A DNA stretch of 64,000 nt from Mangrovimonas cancribranchiae (GCF_037126245.1 NZ_CP136925.1:1876001-1940000), one strand, 5' to 3'; positions 15,452 to 28,300 are shown, numbered from the stretch's first letter. The notes: generated by a model from the sequence alone, not told the origin. Numbers and translations are program-made.

Positions 15452-17041
15452 ATGAGCTTTAAAAAAGAAATAGAAAGACGACGTACCTTTGGTATTATAT
15501 CGCATCCAGATGCCGGTAAAACAACGCTTACTGAAAAATTACTACTTTTTGGTGGAGCCATACAAGAAGCCGGTGCCGTAAAAAGTAACAAGATTAAAAA
15601 AGGTGCCACGAGTGACTTTATGGAGATTGAGCGACAACGGGGAATTTCGGTAGCAACATCTGTTCTAGCTTTTGAATACAATGGCACCAAGATTAATATT
15701 CTAGATACACCTGGTCACAAGGATTTTGCTGAGGACACTTTTAGAACTCTAACCGCTGTGGATAGCGTTATTGTAGTTATTGATGTTGCAAAAGGTGTTG
15801 AGGAACAAACCGAAAAGCTAGTGGAAGTTTGTAGAATGCGAAATATCCCGATGATTGTTTTTATTAACAAATTAGACCGTGAAGGAAAAGATGCTTTTGA
15901 TCTTCTAGATGAAATAGAACAAAAACTAGGCTTAAAAGTTGTCCCTATGAGTTTCCCTATTGGTATGGGATACGATTTTAAAGGGATTTACAACCTATGG
16001 GAAAAGAATGTGAATCTTTTTAGTGGCGACAGCAGAAAGCATATTGAAGAAACCATCGAAATTTCAGATTTGGCTTCTGAAGAACTTGACCAGCTTGTTG
16101 GAGAAACATCGGCAAACACCTTACGTGAGGAAATTGAACTTGTTGAGGGCATTTACCCTGCTTTTGATAAAGACACCTATTTAAAAGGCGAACTTCAACC
16201 TGTATTTTTTGGGTCGGCTTTAAACAATTTTGGTGTTCGCGAACTTTTAGACTGTTTCGTAGAAATTGCACCTAAACCAAGACCCAAACAAAGTGAAGAA
16301 CGCTTAGTAAAACCAGATGAAGACAAGTTTACGGGCTTTGTATTTAAAATTCACGCCAATATGGATCCTAACCATAGAGACCGTTTGGCATTTATAAAAA
16401 TTGTATCTGGGCAATTCAAAAGAAATACACCTTATTTACACGTTAGAAATGGTAAAAAATTAAAGTTCTCCAGTCCGAATGCTTTTTTTGCTGAAAAGAA
16501 AGAAATCGTAGATGTGTCGTATCCAGGTGATATTGTAGGCTTACACGATACGGGGAATTTTAAAATTGGAGATACGTTAACCGAAGGTGAAAACATTCAT
16601 TACAAAGGTATTCCTAGTTTCTCTCCAGAGCATTTTAGATACATTAACAACGCCGACCCTTTAAAATCCAAACAACTTTATAAAGGTATTGACCAATTAA
16701 TGGATGAAGGTGTTGCCCAATTATTTACCCTAGAACTTAACGGACGAAAAGTAATAGGAACAGTTGGCGCTTTACAATATGAAGTGATTCAATATAGATT
16801 GGAACACGAATATGGCGCTAAATGTAGTTATGAAAACTTAGCTGTTCATAAAGCGTGTTGGGTAGATCCTGAAGATCCTAAAAACGATGAGTACAAAGAG
16901 TTTTTAAGAGTAAAACAACGCTATTTAGCCAAAGATAAACAAGGGCAATTGGTTTTTTTAGCAGATTCGCCTTTTTCATTACAAATGACTCAACAAAAAT
17001 ATCCAAGCGTAAAATTTCATTTTACATCTGAATTTAACTAA
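15452..17041 (+). CDS. prfC: Peptide chain release factor 3
   Basis: This GTPase removes RF1 and RF2 from the ribosome after termination. With the ATG at 15452 it has 529 residues, the same as the Escherichia coli protein. An in-frame ATG at 15425 falls on the promoter box and is unlikely. The motifs are [12 protein letters not shown] (P-loop), RGISVATS (switch I), DTPGHKDF and NKLDRE. The domain order GTPase, beta-barrel, RF3 C-terminal domain is complete. It is divergent from idi. Confidence 0.96.
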   Translation: MSFKKEIERRRTFGIISHPDAGKTTLTEKLLLFGGAIQEAGAVKSNKIKKGATSDFMEIERQRGISVATSVLAFEYNGTKINILDTPGHKDFAEDTFRTLTAVDSVIVVIDVAKGVEEQTEKLVEVCRMRNIPMIVFINKLDREGKDAFDLLDEIEQKLGLKVVPMSFPIGMGYDFKGIYNLWEKNVNLFSGDSRKHIEETIEISDLASEELDQLVGETSANTLREEIELVEGIYPAFDKDTYLKGELQPVFFGSALNNFGVRELLDCFVEIAPKPRPKQSEERLVKPDEDKFTGFVFKIHANMDPNHRDRLAFIKIVSGQFKRNTPYLHVRNGKKLKFSSPNAFFAEKKEIVDVSYPGDIVGLHDTGNFKIGDTLTEGENIHYKGIPSFSPEHFRYINNADPLKSKQLYKGIDQLMDEGVAQLFTLELNGRKVIGTVGALQYEVIQYRLEHEYGAKCSYENLAVHKACWVDPEDPKNDEYKEFLRVKQRYLAKDKQGQLVFLADSPFSLQMTQQKYPSVKFHFTSEFN

Positions 17042-17189
17042 ACCTTGCGATTTTTTCAAAAAAAGTGTAAGAAATTTATGATAAAACCGATTTTGTACAC
17101 TAAAAATTAGTGAGTTATCGATTTTTTTAATTATCATTGAATTGAATTCTTAAATTCATATTGATTATTAACCCCAAAGATGATCTACT

Positions 17190-17420
17190 ATGGAAATTCA
17201 ATCTAACGTTTTCACAAACGGTGATATTACCGTTACCTACGAACCTTGTAAATGTATTCACGCTGAAAAATGCGCACAAGAATTGTCAAGTGTATTCAGA
17301 GCTTCTGTAATTCCTTGGGTGGATTTGGATGGCGCTTCGACACAACAGATTATTAATCAAATTAACAAATGTCCTTCTAAAGCATTACAATATTATTTAA
17401 ACAAAAAAGAAGCTTCTTAA
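17190..17420 (+). CDS. YjdI-like (4Fe-4S) mono-cluster protein
   Basis: The 76-residue protein has Cys at 20, 22, 28 and 61 in the pattern CxCxxxxxC...CPSKAL. This matches the divergent 4Fe-4S domain (Fer4_19) of Escherichia coli YjdI, including a PW in VIPWVDLD. The cluster could serve electron transfer or sensing; the role is unknown. It has its own terminator and no obvious operon partner. The start at 17190 has no Shine-Dalgarno sequence. Confidence 0.85.
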   Translation: MEIQSNVFTNGDITVTYEPCKCIHAEKCAQELSSVFRASVIPWVDLDGASTQQIINQINKCPSKALQYYLNKKEAS

Positions 17421-17435
17421 GTTTATTAGAAAAAG

Positions 17436-17472
17436 AAAAAGCCCTTATAAATTACTTATAAGGGCTTTTTTT
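17436..17472 (+). terminator. Two-way intrinsic terminator between convergent genes
   Basis: AAAAAGCCCTTATAA pairs with TTATAAGGGCTTTTT around ATTAC, so it can stop transcription from both sides. Confidence 0.9.
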
Positions 17473-17788
17473 AAGCTTCACCAGTTGGACCAAAATTAAG
17501 TGGTATTGGTGGTTGCTCATAATCTTTTATTTCTCCATGAGCGCTTTCAAATCGTTGTACATTATCATTTAATGCCTTAAGCAATCGTTTGGCATGCTGA
17601 GGTGTTAAAATAATTCTAGATTTTACTTTACTTTTTGGAGTTCCAGGCATAATACGAACAAAATCGACTACAAATTCAGATACTGAGTGATTAATTATTG
17701 CCAAATTAGAATAAACACCTTCGGCAACTTTTTCGTCTAGTTCTATATTAATTTGCCCTTTCTTCTTTTTATTATCGTTTTCTGCCAT
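17471..17788 (-). CDS. DUF3467 family protein
   Basis: With the ATG at 17788 the product has 105 residues (MAENDNKKKKGQINIEL...). EGVYSNLAIINHSVSEFVVDF and RIILTPQHAKRLLKAL match DUF3467, a small domain of unknown function common in bacteria. It is cytoplasmic and has no signal. It follows rpoC on the same strand, but a hairpin lies between, so it may be only partly co-transcribed. Confidence 0.85.
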   Translation of the reverse strand: MAENDNKKKKGQINIELDEKVAEGVYSNLAIINHSVSEFVVDFVRIMPGTPKSKVKSRIILTPQHAKRLLKALNDNVQRFESAHGEIKDYEQPPIPLNFGPTGEA

Positions 17789-17804
17789 ACTAATAATGGT
17801 TAAA

Positions 17805-17827
17805 AAATCCCGCACTAGGCGGGATTT
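17805..17827 (-). terminator. Terminator after rpoC
   Basis: AAATCCCGC pairs with GCGGGATTT around ACTAG; on the minus strand the stem is followed by a short T run. It lies 11 bases past the rpoC stop. Confidence 0.75.
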
Positions 17828-17837
17828 AATTTATGTA

Positions 17838-20800
17838 TTAATTAAAATTAACTTCTTGTTTAGCTTGCATCATTTCATCAAACTCTTCTTTAGAACCAAC
17901 TATAATGTTGTTGTAAGTTCTCATTCCTGTACCTGCAGGAATTCTGTGTCCAACAATAACATTCTCCTTAAGTCCTTCAAGCGTATCAACTTTACCGTTA
18001 ACAGCTGCTTCGTTAAGTACTTTTGTTGTTTCCTGGAACGATGCTGCAGAAATGAATGATTTTGTTTGAAGCGAAGCTCTAGTAATACCTTGTAAGATTG
18101 GTGTTGCTGTTGCTGGTTTTGCATCACGAGCTACAACAAGCTGCTTATCTTCACGACGTAAAATAGAGTTTTCATCTCTTAAATCTCTAGGCGAAATAAT
18201 TTGACCTGCTTTAAGATTTTCTGAATCTCCCGCTTCTTCTACCACTTTCATTCCAAACATATCATCGTTTTCCTCGATAAAGTCTGATTTATGAACTAGT
18301 TGATCTTCTAAGAACGTTGTATCACCAGAATCGATAATTTTAACTTTACGCATCATTTGTCTTACAACAACCTCGAAGTGCTTATCGTTAATTTTCACCC
18401 CTTGTAAACGGTATACTTCTTGTACTTCGTTTACTAAGTATTGTTGTACTGCTGATGGTCCTTGAATATTCAAGATATCGTTAGGTGTAATAGAACCGTC
18501 AGATAATGGCATACCTGCTTTTACAAAATCGTTTTCTTGTACAAGAATCTGATTTGATAATTTCACAAGGTATTTCTTAATTTGACCAGCTTTAGATTCA
18601 ACAATAATCTCTCTATTACCACGCTTAATTTTACCAAAAGAAATTACACCATCAATCTCACTTACTACTGCTGGGTTAGATGGGTTACGTGCTTCGAATA
18701 ATTCGGTTACACGTGGTAAACCACCGGTAATATCACCTGCTTTAGCCGATTTACGTGGTATTTTAACTAAGATTTTTCCAATCTTAATCTTATCACCATC
18801 ATCAACCATTAAGTGAGCGCCAACTGGTAAGTTATAAGATCTGATAACTTCTCCTTTTGAATCTTCAATATGAAGTGTTGGAATAAGTTTCTTATTTCTA
18901 GTTTCAGAAATTACTTTTTCTTGGAATCCTGTTTGTTCATCTATTTCTACTTGGTAAGTCACCCCTTGTTCAAGGTTTTCATACTTCACTTTACCAGCAA
19001 ATTCTGAAATAATAACACCATTATATGGATCCCATTGACAAACGACATCTCCTTTAGATAGTTTTTGACTATCTTTAACAAATAAGGTCGATCCATAAGG
19101 AATGTTATTTGTGCTTAATGTAATACCTGTTTTCTTATCGACAAGTTTAAGCTCAGACGTTCTAGAAATAACGATATCTATTTCGTTTCCGTCTTGATCT
19201 TCTCCTTTAACTGTTTTAAGGTCTTCAATTTCTGCAACACCATCATGTTTAACAATTAACTTGTTTTCTTCTGAAATGTTACCTGCAATACCACCCACGT
19301 GGAATGTACGAAGTGTTAACTGCGTACCTGGCTCACCAATAGACTGTGCTGCTACAACACCTACGGCTTCACCTTGCTGTACCATTTTACCTGTTGCTAA
19401 GTTACGTCCGTAACATTTAGCACAAATTCCTTTCTTAGCTTCACAAGTTAATGGCGAACGAACCTCGACAGTTTCTACAGCAGAATCTTCAATTTTCTTG
19501 GCAATATCTTCTGTAATTAAATCGTCTGCAGATACTAATAATTCATCTGTAATAGGGTCTGTTACATCGTTTAATGATACACGACCTACTATTCTATCTT
19601 TTAATGGTTCTACGACTTCGTCGTTTTTCTTTAATGGCGATACTTCTACTCCTCTTAATGTACCACAATCTTCGCTATTTACAATAACGTCTTGAGATAC
19701 ATCTACTAAACGACGTGTTAAATAACCGGCATCGGCTGTTTTAAGTGCGGTATCGGCAAGACCTTTACGAGCACCGTGCGTTGAGATAAAGTATTCTAAA
19801 ATTGAAAGTCCTTCTTTAAAGTTAGAAAGAATTGGATTCTCAATAATCTCGCCACCTCCAGCATTCGATTTTTTAGGTTTAGCCATCAGACCACGCATAC
19901 CTGTAAGCTGACGAATCTGTTCTTTCGATCCACGAGCTCCAGAATCAAGCATCATAAACACAGAGTTAAATCCTTGTTGGTCTTCGCGAATACGCTTCAT
20001 AGACAACTCGGTTAACTCGGCATTAGTCGATGTCCAAATATCAATAACTTGGTTATAACGTTCATTATTCGTAATTAATCCCATGTTATAGTTTGCCATA
20101 ATACCATCTACTTGCTTGTTAGCAGAGTCTATCATGGTATGTTTTTCAGCAGGGATAATAATATCTCCTAAACTAAACGACAATCCACCTTGGAAGGCGA
20201 AATTATAACCTAAAGATTTTATTTTATCTAAGAATTCAGCTGTTTCTGGTACTGACGTTGCTTTTAATATATCACCAATAATATTTCTTAGCGATTTTTT
20301 AGTCAATACTGCATTTATAAATCCAGCTTGTTCTGGTACATTTTGATTAAATAACACACGACCAACAGTAGTTTCTACTATTTGCATAGCAAGTTTACCT
20401 TCGTCGTTAAAGTCTAGCGTTCTTACTTTTATAGAAGCATTAAGGTCTACACGTTTTTCGTTGTAAGCAATAACGACTTCTTCATCTGAATAGAATGTTA
20501 ACCCTTCACCTTTAATTGGGTGGTCTTTGGTTGACTTTCTTTCTTTAGTCATATAATAAAGTCCAAGAACCATATCCTGAGATGGTACCGCAATTGGTGA
20601 TCCATTTGCAGGGTTTAAGATATTATGAGACGCTAACATTAATAGTTGCGCTTCTAGAATAGCTTCTGGTCCTAATGGTAAGTGAACCGCCATCTGGTCA
20701 CCATCGAAATCGGCGTTAAACGCCGTACATACTAATGGGTGTAATTGAATTGCTTTACCTTCAATTAATTTTGGTTGGAACGCTTGAATACCTAAACGGT

Positions 20801-22139
20801 GTAATGTTGGAGCACGGTTTAGTAATACTGGATGTCCTTTTAATACATTTTCAAGAATATCCCATACAACTGGCTCTCTTCTGTCTATAATCTTTTTAGC
20901 AGACTTCACTGTTTTTACAATACCTCTCTCTATTAGTTTTCTAATAACGAATGGTTTATAAAGTTCAGCTGCCATGTTTTTAGGAAGACCGCATTCAAAT
21001 AATTTCAATTCTGGTCCTACAACAATTACAGAACGTGCAGAATAGTCAACACGCTTTCCTAATAAGTTTTGACGGAAACGTCCTTGTTTACCTTTTAATG
21101 AATCGGATAACGATTTTAATGGTCTGTTTGAATCTGTTTTTACCGCTGAAGATTTACGTGTGTTATCGAATAACGAATCTACAGATTCCTGTAGCATACG
21201 TTTTTCGTTACGTAAAATTACTTCTGGCGCTTTAATTTCAACTAGACGCTTTAAACGGTTATTACGTATAATAACACGACGGTATAAATCGTTAAGATCT
21301 GATGTTGCAAAACGGCCTCCATCTAATGGTACTAATGGGCGTAATTCTGGTGGAATTACTGGTACCACTTTCATAATCATCCATTCTGGACGATTTTCTC
21401 TATTTTCATTAGATTCTCTTAAAGCTTCAACAACTTGTAAACGTTTTAAAGCTTCGGTTTTACGTTGCTTAGACGTTTCTGTATTTGCTTTGTGTCTTAA
21501 TTCGTAAGACAATTCATCTAAATCTATTCTTGATAATAGTTCTATTAAACATTCAGCTCCCATTTTAGCGATAAACTTGTTAGGATCTGAATCTTCTAAA
21601 TATTGATTTTCTTGAGGAATAGTTTCAAGAATATTTAAATATTCTTCCTCTGTAAGGAAGTCCATTTTTTGTAATGGATCTCCTTCCGCATTTTTAGCAA
21701 TACCTGGTTGAATTACTACGTATCTTTCGTAGTAAATAATCATATCTAACTTCTTAGAAGGTAACCCTAAAAGGTAGCCTATTTTATTTGGTAACGAACG
21801 GAAATACCAAATATGAGCTACTGGTACAACTAAGTTAATGTGCCCTACGCGATCACGACGTACTTTCTTTTCTGTTACTTCTACACCACAACGGTCGCAT
21901 ATAATGCCTTTATATCGGATACGCTTATATTTTCCACAAGCACATTCGTAATCCTTTACAGGACCAAAAATACGCTCACAGAATAAACCATCTCTTTCTG
22001 GTTTGTGAGTTCGATAATTAATAGTTTCTGGCTTTAAAACCTCACCTCTAGACTCTGCTAAAATAGATTCTGGTGACGCTAAACCAATGGAGATTTTATT
22101 AAATCTCTTTACTGTATTCTTATCTTGTTTTCTTGCCAT
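17838..22139 (-). CDS. rpoC: DNA-directed RNA polymerase subunit beta'
   Basis: The 1433-residue beta' subunit is complete. The N-terminal zinc site is visible in [14 protein letters not shown] and CDRCGVEV. The catalytic magnesium loop is [12 protein letters not shown]. The second zinc site is spread over [19 protein letters not shown]. Bridge-helix and trigger-loop regions are present ([17 protein letters not shown]-type segment near 720). The gene lies 84 bases after rpoB with a perfect hairpin between. It is the last gene of the rpl-rpo operon. Confidence 0.98.
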   Translation of the reverse strand: MARKQDKNTVKRFNKISIGLASPESILAESRGEVLKPETINYRTHKPERDGLFCERIFGPVKDYECACGKYKRIRYKGIICDRCGVEVTEKKVRRDRVGHINLVVPVAHIWYFRSLPNKIGYLLGLPSKKLDMIIYYERYVVIQPGIAKNAEGDPLQKMDFLTEEEYLNILETIPQENQYLEDSDPNKFIAKMGAECLIELLSRIDLDELSYELRHKANTETSKQRKTEALKRLQVVEALRESNENRENRPEWMIMKVVPVIPPELRPLVPLDGGRFATSDLNDLYRRVIIRNNRLKRLVEIKAPEVILRNEKRMLQESVDSLFDNTRKSSAVKTDSNRPLKSLSDSLKGKQGRFRQNLLGKRVDYSARSVIVVGPELKLFECGLPKNMAAELYKPFVIRKLIERGIVKTVKSAKKIIDRREPVVWDILENVLKGHPVLLNRAPTLHRLGIQAFQPKLIEGKAIQLHPLVCTAFNADFDGDQMAVHLPLGPEAILEAQLLMLASHNILNPANGSPIAVPSQDMVLGLYYMTKERKSTKDHPIKGEGLTFYSDEEVVIAYNEKRVDLNASIKVRTLDFNDEGKLAMQIVETTVGRVLFNQNVPEQAGFINAVLTKKSLRNIIGDILKATSVPETAEFLDKIKSLGYNFAFQGGLSFSLGDIIIPAEKHTMIDSANKQVDGIMANYNMGLITNNERYNQVIDIWTSTNAELTELSMKRIREDQQGFNSVFMMLDSGARGSKEQIRQLTGMRGLMAKPKKSNAGGGEIIENPILSNFKEGLSILEYFISTHGARKGLADTALKTADAGYLTRRLVDVSQDVIVNSEDCGTLRGVEVSPLKKNDEVVEPLKDRIVGRVSLNDVTDPITDELLVSADDLITEDIAKKIEDSAVETVEVRSPLTCEAKKGICAKCYGRNLATGKMVQQGEAVGVVAAQSIGEPGTQLTLRTFHVGGIAGNISEENKLIVKHDGVAEIEDLKTVKGEDQDGNEIDIVISRTSELKLVDKKTGITLSTNNIPYGSTLFVKDSQKLSKGDVVCQWDPYNGVIISEFAGKVKYENLEQGVTYQVEIDEQTGFQEKVISETRNKKLIPTLHIEDSKGEVIRSYNLPVGAHLMVDDGDKIKIGKILVKIPRKSAKAGDITGGLPRVTELFEARNPSNPAVVSEIDGVISFGKIKRGNREIIVESKAGQIKKYLVKLSNQILVQENDFVKAGMPLSDGSITPNDILNIQGPSAVQQYLVNEVQEVYRLQGVKINDKHFEVVVRQMMRKVKIIDSGDTTFLEDQLVHKSDFIEENDDMFGMKVVEEAGDSENLKAGQIISPRDLRDENSILRREDKQLVVARDAKPATATPILQGITRASLQTKSFISAASFQETTKVLNEAAVNGKVDTLEGLKENVIVGHRIPAGTGMRTYNNIIVGSKEEFDEMMQAKQEVNFN

Positions 22140-22184
22140 AATATATGGTACTATCGAATTATTTGTAAACTTATGATTCCTAGA

Positions 22185-22212
22185 AACTCCTAAAGAATTA
22201 ACTTTAGGAGTT
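22185..22212 (-). other. Perfect hairpin between rpoB and rpoC
   Basis: AACTCCTAAAG pairs with CTTTAGGAGTT over 11 base pairs with a 6-base loop, 11 bases after the rpoB stop. No T run follows on the minus strand, so it is not a normal terminator; mRNA processing or stability is more likely. Confidence 0.7.
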
Positions 22213-22223
22213 AAAAGGATGTA

Positions 22224-25200
22224 TTATTCTTCTAATCTGATGTCTAAACCTAGACCTTTCAATTCGTGCATTAATACGTTGAAAGATTCTGGTAATCCTG
22301 GTTCTGGCATTGGCTCTCCTTTAACAATACTTTCGTATGTTTTAGCTCTACCAAGAACATCATCAGATTTCACGGTCAATATTTCTCTTAAAGTACTAGA
22401 TGCACCATAAGCTTCTAATGCCCAAACTTCCATTTCACCAAAACGCTGACCACCAAATTGTGCTTTACCACCTAATGGTTGTTGTGTAATAAGCGAGTAT
22501 GGTCCAATTGAACGCGCGTGCATTTTATCGTCAACCATATGGCCTAGTTTTAACATGTAGATAACACCTACAGTTGCTGGTTGGTCGAAACGTGATCCTG
22601 TTCCACCATCGTAAAGATAGGTATGACCAAATCTTGGAATACCAGCTTCGTCTGTAAAGCCGTTAATTTGGTCTAATGTGGCACCATCAAAAATAGGTGT
22701 TGCATATTTGCGTCCTAATTTTTGACCTGCCCAACCTAGTACAGTTTCATAAATCTGACCAATGTTCATACGAGATGGTACCCCTAATGGATTTAATACA
22801 ATATCTACAGGTGTTCCATCTTCTAAGAACGGCATATCTTCATCTCTTACAATACGTGCCACAATACCTTTGTTACCGTGACGTCCTGCCATTTTATCTC
22901 CTACCTTAAGTTTACGTTTTTTAGCAATATAAACTTTTGCTAATTTGATGATACCTGATGGTAACTCATCTCCTACTGAAATAGTAAACTTCTCACGTCT
23001 TAAAGCTCCTTGTAAGTCGTTTTCTTTAATTTTATAGTTGTGAATTAAATCGGCAACTAATTTATTTGTATAATCGTCTGTTGTCCACGTTCCTGTTGTT
23101 AGGTGTGTATAATCATCAACAGAGTTTAACATTTTTTGAGTATATTTTTTACCTTTTGGTAAAACTTCTTCTCCTAAATCGTTAAATACACCTTGAGCGG
23201 TTTTACCATTTACAATGGCATAAAGTTTATCGACTAAGACAGATTTTAACTCGTCGAATTTCACTTCGTATTTTTGCTCTAATTGTGCTATATCTTCTTT
23301 ATCCTTAGCTCTTTTACGCTTGTCTTTTATTGCTCTAGCGAAAAGTTTTTTATCGATTACAACACCATTTAATGACGGTGATGCTTTTAAAGAAGCGTCT
23401 TTAACGTCTCCTGCTTTATCACCAAAGATAGCACGTAATAGCTTTTCTTCTGGTGTTGGATCGCTTTCTCCTTTAGGTGTAATTTTACCAATTAAGATAT
23501 CGCCAGGCTTAACTTCGGCACCAACGCGAATCATTCCGTTTTCATCAAGGTCTTTTGTAGCCTCTTCGGAAACGTTTGGTATATCGTTAGTTAGCTCTTC
23601 GTTACCTAATTTTGTATCTCTTACTTCTAGTGAGTACTCATCAATATGGATTGATGTAAAGATATCTTCTCGTACTACTTTTTCTGAAATTACAATCGCA
23701 TCCTCAAAGTTATACCCTTTCCAAGGCATGAAAGCTACTTTCATGTTTCTTCCTAAGGCAACTTCTCCTTTTTGCGTAGCGTAACCTTCACATAATACTT
23801 CACCTTTTTTAACTTTATCGCCTTTTCTTACAATAGGTTTTAAGTTAATTGAAGTTCCTTGGTTAGTTTTTCTAAACTTAACTAGAGGATATGTTTTAGT
23901 TTCGCTATCAAAGCTTACTTTAGCTTCGTCTTCTGTTCTATCGTATCTGATAGTGATTTTTTGAGCATCAACATATTCTACAACACCATCGCCTTCAGCA
24001 TTAATTAATACTCTAGAATCTGATGCTACTTGACGTTCTAATCCAGTTCCAACAATAGGTGCTTCTGGACGCAATAATGGTACCGCTTGACGCATCATGT
24101 TAGATCCCATTAACGCACGGTTGGCATCATCATGTTCTAAGAACGGAATTAACGATGCAGAAATAGAAGCAATTTGATTTGGTGCAACATCTGTATAGTG
24201 CACTTGGTTTGGTTCTACTACTGGAAAATCGCCTTCCATTCTGGCAATTACCTTATCGTGTACAATCTTTCCATCGTCATCTACTTCTACAGTAGCTTGC
24301 GCAATCATTTGCTCTTCTTCTTCCTCTGCACTAAGGTAAATTGGTTTTCCTTTAATATCTACAACACCATCTTCTACTTTTCTATAAGGTGTTTCAATGA
24401 ATCCCATAGAGTTTACTTTCGCATAAACTGAAAGTGATGATATAAGTCCAATGTTTGGACCTTCTGGTGTTTCAATAGGACATAAACGTCCATAGTGTGT
24501 ATAGTGAACGTCACGAACCTCGAAACCTGCTCTTTCACGAGACAGACCTCCTGGCCCTAAAGCTGATAAACGACGTTTGTGAGTAATCTCGGCTAATGGA
24601 TTGGTTTGATCCATAAATTGAGATAACTGGTTTGTACCAAAGAATGAATTAATTACTGACGATAAGGTTTTCGCGTTAATCAAATCTATTGGTGTAAACA
24701 CTTCGTTATCACGAACGTTCATACGCTCACGAATAGTACGTGCCATACGAGCTAAACCAACACCAAATTGAGATGATAACTGCTCACCTACTGTACGTAC
24801 ACGACGGTTAGATAAGTGGTCGATATCATCAATCTCTGCTTTAGAGTTTATAAGCTCGATTAAATATTTTATAATGGTAATGATATCTTCTTTGGTAAGC
24901 ACTTGCTTGTCCATACCGATATCAAGACCTAATTTTTTGTTCATTCTGTAACGACCTACTTCACCTAAAGAGTAACGTTGGTCACTAAAGAATAATTTAT
25001 CTATAATACCACGCGCCGTTTCTTCGTCTGGCGGCTCGGCATTACGTAATTGACGGTAAATATGCTCTACTGCCTCTTTCTCAGAGTTTGTAGGGTCTTT
25101 TTGAAGTGTATTATGAATAATGGCATAATCTCCTTGCTGTGCACTTTCTTTATGTAAAAGAATTGTTTTTACGTTTGTTTCAAGGATTTCTTCAATATTA

Positions 25201-26036
25201 TCTTTGTCTAGGACTGTATCACGGTCAAGAACTATTTCGTTACGTTCGATAGATACTACTTCACCTGTATCTTCATCTACGAAATCTTCGTGCCATGTGT
25301 TAAGTACACGAGCGGCTAATTTGCGTCCTAAAACTTTCTTTAATCCAGATTTAGAGACTTTAACTTCTTCTGCTAAATCAAAGATTTCAAGAATATCTTT
25401 ATCTCTTTCAAAGCCTATGGCTCTAAATAATGTTGTTACAGGTAATTTTTTCTTACGGTCGATGTAAGCATACATTACGCTGTTAATATCTGTTGCAAAT
25501 TCAATCCAAGATCCTTTAAAAGGAATAACTCTGGCAGAATACAACTTGGTTCCATTTGCGTGAAAAGATTGTCCGAAGAAAACTCCTGGCGAACGGTGTA
25601 ATTGCGATACTACAACACGTTCTGCTCCATTAATAACAAATGTTCCACTAGGTGTCATGTAAGGAATTGTTCCTAAGTACACATCCTGGACAATGGTTTC
25701 GAAATCTTCATGTTCAGGGTCTGTACAGTACAATTTAAGTCTAGCCTTAAGTGGCACGCTATAGGTAAGTCCTCTTTCTATACATTCTTCTATGGTATAT
25801 CTTGGAGGGTCGACAAAGTAATCTAAAAATTCTAATACGAACTGATTACGGGTATCTGTTATTGGGAAATTTTCCATGAAGGTATTGTAAAGCCCTTCGT
25901 TTCCTCTTTCTTCAGATTTAGTTTCTAACTGGAAAAAATCCTGGAAGGATTTAATCTGAATATCCATAAAGTCTGGATATTCTGTTCTATTGATAATAGA
26001 AGAGAAATTTAATCTTTCAGCTTGTTTTGCTAACAT
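22224..26036 (-). CDS. rpoB: DNA-directed RNA polymerase subunit beta
   Basis: The 1270-residue beta subunit is complete when started at the ATG at 26036 ([13 protein letters not shown]). The rifampicin region reads [20 protein letters not shown] and [14 protein letters not shown], with the usual sensitive residues in place. [16 protein letters not shown] and [16 protein letters not shown] are the conserved catalytic-core motifs. It follows rplL after 126 bases that contain a long imperfect hairpin. Confidence 0.98.
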   Translation of the reverse strand: MLAKQAERLNFSSIINRTEYPDFMDIQIKSFQDFFQLETKSEERGNEGLYNTFMENFPITDTRNQFVLEFLDYFVDPPRYTIEECIERGLTYSVPLKARLKLYCTDPEHEDFETIVQDVYLGTIPYMTPSGTFVINGAERVVVSQLHRSPGVFFGQSFHANGTKLYSARVIPFKGSWIEFATDINSVMYAYIDRKKKLPVTTLFRAIGFERDKDILEIFDLAEEVKVSKSGLKKVLGRKLAARVLNTWHEDFVDEDTGEVVSIERNEIVLDRDTVLDKDNIEEILETNVKTILLHKESAQQGDYAIIHNTLQKDPTNSEKEAVEHIYRQLRNAEPPDEETARGIIDKLFFSDQRYSLGEVGRYRMNKKLGLDIGMDKQVLTKEDIITIIKYLIELINSKAEIDDIDHLSNRRVRTVGEQLSSQFGVGLARMARTIRERMNVRDNEVFTPIDLINAKTLSSVINSFFGTNQLSQFMDQTNPLAEITHKRRLSALGPGGLSRERAGFEVRDVHYTHYGRLCPIETPEGPNIGLISSLSVYAKVNSMGFIETPYRKVEDGVVDIKGKPIYLSAEEEEEQMIAQATVEVDDDGKIVHDKVIARMEGDFPVVEPNQVHYTDVAPNQIASISASLIPFLEHDDANRALMGSNMMRQAVPLLRPEAPIVGTGLERQVASDSRVLINAEGDGVVEYVDAQKITIRYDRTEDEAKVSFDSETKTYPLVKFRKTNQGTSINLKPIVRKGDKVKKGEVLCEGYATQKGEVALGRNMKVAFMPWKGYNFEDAIVISEKVVREDIFTSIHIDEYSLEVRDTKLGNEELTNDIPNVSEEATKDLDENGMIRVGAEVKPGDILIGKITPKGESDPTPEEKLLRAIFGDKAGDVKDASLKASPSLNGVVIDKKLFARAIKDKRKRAKDKEDIAQLEQKYEVKFDELKSVLVDKLYAIVNGKTAQGVFNDLGEEVLPKGKKYTQKMLNSVDDYTHLTTGTWTTDDYTNKLVADLIHNYKIKENDLQGALRREKFTISVGDELPSGIIKLAKVYIAKKRKLKVGDKMAGRHGNKGIVARIVRDEDMPFLEDGTPVDIVLNPLGVPSRMNIGQIYETVLGWAGQKLGRKYATPIFDGATLDQINGFTDEAGIPRFGHTYLYDGGTGSRFDQPATVGVIYMLKLGHMVDDKMHARSIGPYSLITQQPLGGKAQFGGQRFGEMEVWALEAYGASSTLREILTVKSDDVLGRAKTYESIVKGEPMPEPGLPESFNVLMHELKGLGLDIRLEE

Positions 26037-26100
26037 CAATGGACGGAATTTAGATTAAAAAAAATGAATGCGCGTACACTTACTTTTATATACGCAAAAT

Positions 26101-26139
26101 GGTCTAGGTCATATCCCGCTTTTGGGATAGACCTAAACC
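26101..26139 (-). other. Long imperfect hairpin between rplL and rpoB
   Basis: TAGGTC pairs with GACCTA and ATCCC with GGGAT, with outer GGT/ACC pairs and a GCTTTT loop. It lies 24 bases past the rplL stop. The T run after it is too short for a strong terminator, so a partial attenuator or RNase III site is possible. Confidence 0.6.
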
Positions 26140-26162
26140 TTTAAAGTTTTGGGTTGTTAAGC

Positions 26163-26540
26163 TTACTTAAGCTCAACCTCTGCACCAGCTTCCTCTAATT
26201 GAGTTTTTAAAGCTTCTGCTTCGTCTTTTGCAATACCTTCTTTGATTGGGCTTGGAGCGTCATCAACTAAACCTTTTGCTTCTTTTAATCCTAAACCAGT
26301 TAATTCTTTAACTAATTTTACTACTGCTAATTTAGAACCACCAGCGGCTTTAAGGATTACATCAAATTCAGTTTGCTCTTCAGCAGCTTCACCACCACCA
26401 GCAGCAGCGCCACCAGCAACAGCTACAGCAGCAGCTGCAGGCTCAATACCGTATTCTTCTTTTAAAATATCAGCTAACTCATTAACTTCTTTTACTGATA
26501 AGTTAACTAATTGTTCTGCGAAATCTTTTAAATCTGCCAT
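26163..26540 (-). CDS. rplL: 50S ribosomal protein bL12 (L7/L12)
   Basis: The 125-residue stalk protein has the N-terminal dimer domain ([19 protein letters not shown]), the flexible Ala/Gly hinge near residues 36-55, and the C-terminal factor-binding domain with [20 protein letters not shown]. It recruits EF-Tu, EF-G and RF3 to the ribosome. It lies 68 bases after rplJ and before rpoB. Confidence 0.98.
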   Translation of the reverse strand: MADLKDFAEQLVNLSVKEVNELADILKEEYGIEPAAAAVAVAGGAAAGGGEAAEEQTEFDVILKAAGGSKLAVVKLVKELTGLGLKEAKGLVDDAPSPIKEGIAKDEAEALKTQLEEAGAEVELK

Positions 26541-26608
26541 TTTTCTATCGTTTTAATGTGTGTTTTTAATTTAAATATAATTGTGTAAAAAGTGCGTACT
26601 CTTTTGGT

Positions 26609-27130
26609 TTATCCTTCTTTTTCGGATAATGTTTTTAAGATACCTGCTAATTTGCCACCGCCAGATTGAAGTGCTGAAATAACATTCTTCGCTGGAGATT
26701 GTAATAAACCAATGATATCACCAATAACTTCTTCTTTAGATTTGATCTCAACTAAAGTATCAAGTTGTTCGTCTCCTAAGTAAATAGCTTCTTCGATAAA
26801 AGCACCTTTTAAAAGTGGTTTATCGGACTTTTTACGGAAATTCTTAATTACTTTTGCTGGAGCATTTCCAGTTTCAGAATACATTACTGAGGTGTTACCT
26901 TTAAGTGTAGAAGGTAAATCGCCAAAGTCTTTTTCTGATGATTCCATTGCTTTTGCAAGCAAGGTATTTTTAACTACTGCTAGTTTTACGTTTGCTTTAA
27001 AGCAAGCGCGTCTTAAGTTTGAAGTACTTGCTGCATCTAAACCTGAGATATCGGCTAAATAAATATTAGCAGATTCGGCTAATTGTGCAGTTAGGTCTTC
27101 AATTACTTGTGATTTTTCTTCTCTTGTCAT
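26609..27130 (-). CDS. rplJ: 50S ribosomal protein uL10
   Basis: The 173-residue protein is the base of the L12 stalk. The N-terminus (MTREEKSQVIEDLTAQL) and LRRACFKANVKLAVVKNTLL are typical. The C-terminal helix that binds L12 dimers follows after residue 130. It starts 14 bases after rplA, so the L10 autoregulatory site known in other bacteria cannot lie directly before it unless it is inside rplA. Confidence 0.97.
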   Translation of the reverse strand: MTREEKSQVIEDLTAQLAESANIYLADISGLDAASTSNLRRACFKANVKLAVVKNTLLAKAMESSEKDFGDLPSTLKGNTSVMYSETGNAPAKVIKNFRKKSDKPLLKGAFIEEAIYLGDEQLDTLVEIKSKEEVIGDIIGLLQSPAKNVISALQSGGGKLAGILKTLSEKEG

Positions 27131-27144
27131 AATAAAAGTTTTAA

Positions 27145-27843
27145 CTACTTAACCGACCAGTTTTTAGTATCTACAGCTACACTAGGACTCATTGTACTAG
27201 ACATAAAAATACTCTTTACATAAGTACCTTTTGCAGCAGTTGGTTTAAGTTTCATTAATGTTTGTAATAACTCGTTTGCGTTACCTGCTATTTTTTCAGC
27301 ATCGAAAGATGCTTTACCTATAGAGGCGTGTACAATTCCGGTTTTATCAACTTTAAAGTCAATTTTACCAGACTTCACATCGTTTACTGCTTTAGCAACA
27401 TCCATAGTTACCGTACCTGTTTTTGGGTTAGGCATTAATCCTCTTGGTCCTAAAATACGTCCTAAAGGTCCTAATTTACCCATAACACTTGGCATGGTTA
27501 TTATAACGTCTACGTCTGTCCAACCACCTTTAATTTTATCAAGGTATTCGTCTAAACCTACGTAATCTGCTCCAGCTTCTTTAGCTTCGGCCTCTTTATC
27601 TGGCGTTACTAATGCTAAAACTTTAACGTCTTTTCCTGTACCGTGTGGTAATGTTACAACACCTCTTACCATTTGATTAGCTTTTCTAGGATCTACTCCT
27701 AAACGAACTGCTAAATCTACAGAGGCATCAAACTTGGCGTTTGTGATGTCTTTTACTAATGCAGATGCTTCAGCGATAGAATAAAGTTTTCCTTTTTCTA
27801 TTTTTGCTAAAGCTTCCTTTTTCTTTCTTGTTAATCTTGCCAT
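27145..27843 (-). CDS. rplA: 50S ribosomal protein uL1
   Basis: The 232-residue protein forms the L1 stalk next to the ribosomal E site. [19 protein letters not shown] is the L1 signature. The length is normal. It lies 16 bases after rplK in the conserved L11-L1-L10-L12 order; in other bacteria L1 also represses its own operon, but I cannot point to the operator here. Confidence 0.98.
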   Translation of the reverse strand: MARLTRKKKEALAKIEKGKLYSIAEASALVKDITNAKFDASVDLAVRLGVDPRKANQMVRGVVTLPHGTGKDVKVLALVTPDKEAEAKEAGADYVGLDEYLDKIKGGWTDVDVIITMPSVMGKLGPLGRILGPRGLMPNPKTGTVTMDVAKAVNDVKSGKIDFKVDKTGIVHASIGKASFDAEKIAGNANELLQTLMKLKPTAAKGTYVKSIFMSSTMSPSVAVDTKNWSVK

Positions 27844-27859
27844 TTAATAATTTTTTAGA

Positions 27860-28300
27860 TTAATTAGGGGCTTCACCTCCTTTTACAGTTATCCCCATAG
27901 ATCTTGCTGTTCCAGCTACCATTCTCATGGCAGAATCGATTGTAAATGCATTTAAATCTTGCATTTTATCTTCAGCTATGGCTCTAACTTGATCCCAAGA
28001 AACTTTAGCTACTTTTTTTACATGAGGTTCTCCTGAACCTTTCTTCACCTTGGCCGCTTCTAATAATTGTACAGCAGCAGGAGGCGTTTTGATTACAAAG
28101 TCGAATGATTTATCTGAATAAACAGAAATCACAACTGGTAATACTTTACCTTGTTTATCTTGGGTTCTTCCGTTAAATTGCTTACAGAACTCCATGATAT
28201 TAACTCCTGCGGCACCTAAAGCGGGTCCAACCGGTGGCGAAGGATTCGCGGCACCTCCCCTAACTTGTAGTTTAACTACTTTACTTAACTCTTTTGCCAT
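27860..28300 (-). CDS. rplK: 50S ribosomal protein uL11
   Basis: I start at the ATG at 28300 ([16 protein letters not shown]), which gives 146 residues. An earlier in-frame ATG at 28324 would add eight residues not typical of L11. The proline-rich [20 protein letters not shown] is the thiostrepton-contact region. It forms part of the GTPase-associated centre. The gene follows nusG after 71 bases. Confidence 0.97.
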   Translation of the reverse strand: MAKELSKVVKLQVRGGAANPSPPVGPALGAAGVNIMEFCKQFNGRTQDKQGKVLPVVISVYSDKSFDFVIKTPPAAVQLLEAAKVKKGSGEPHVKKVAKVSWDQVRAIAEDKMQDLNAFTIDSAMRMVAGTARSMGITVKGGEAPN

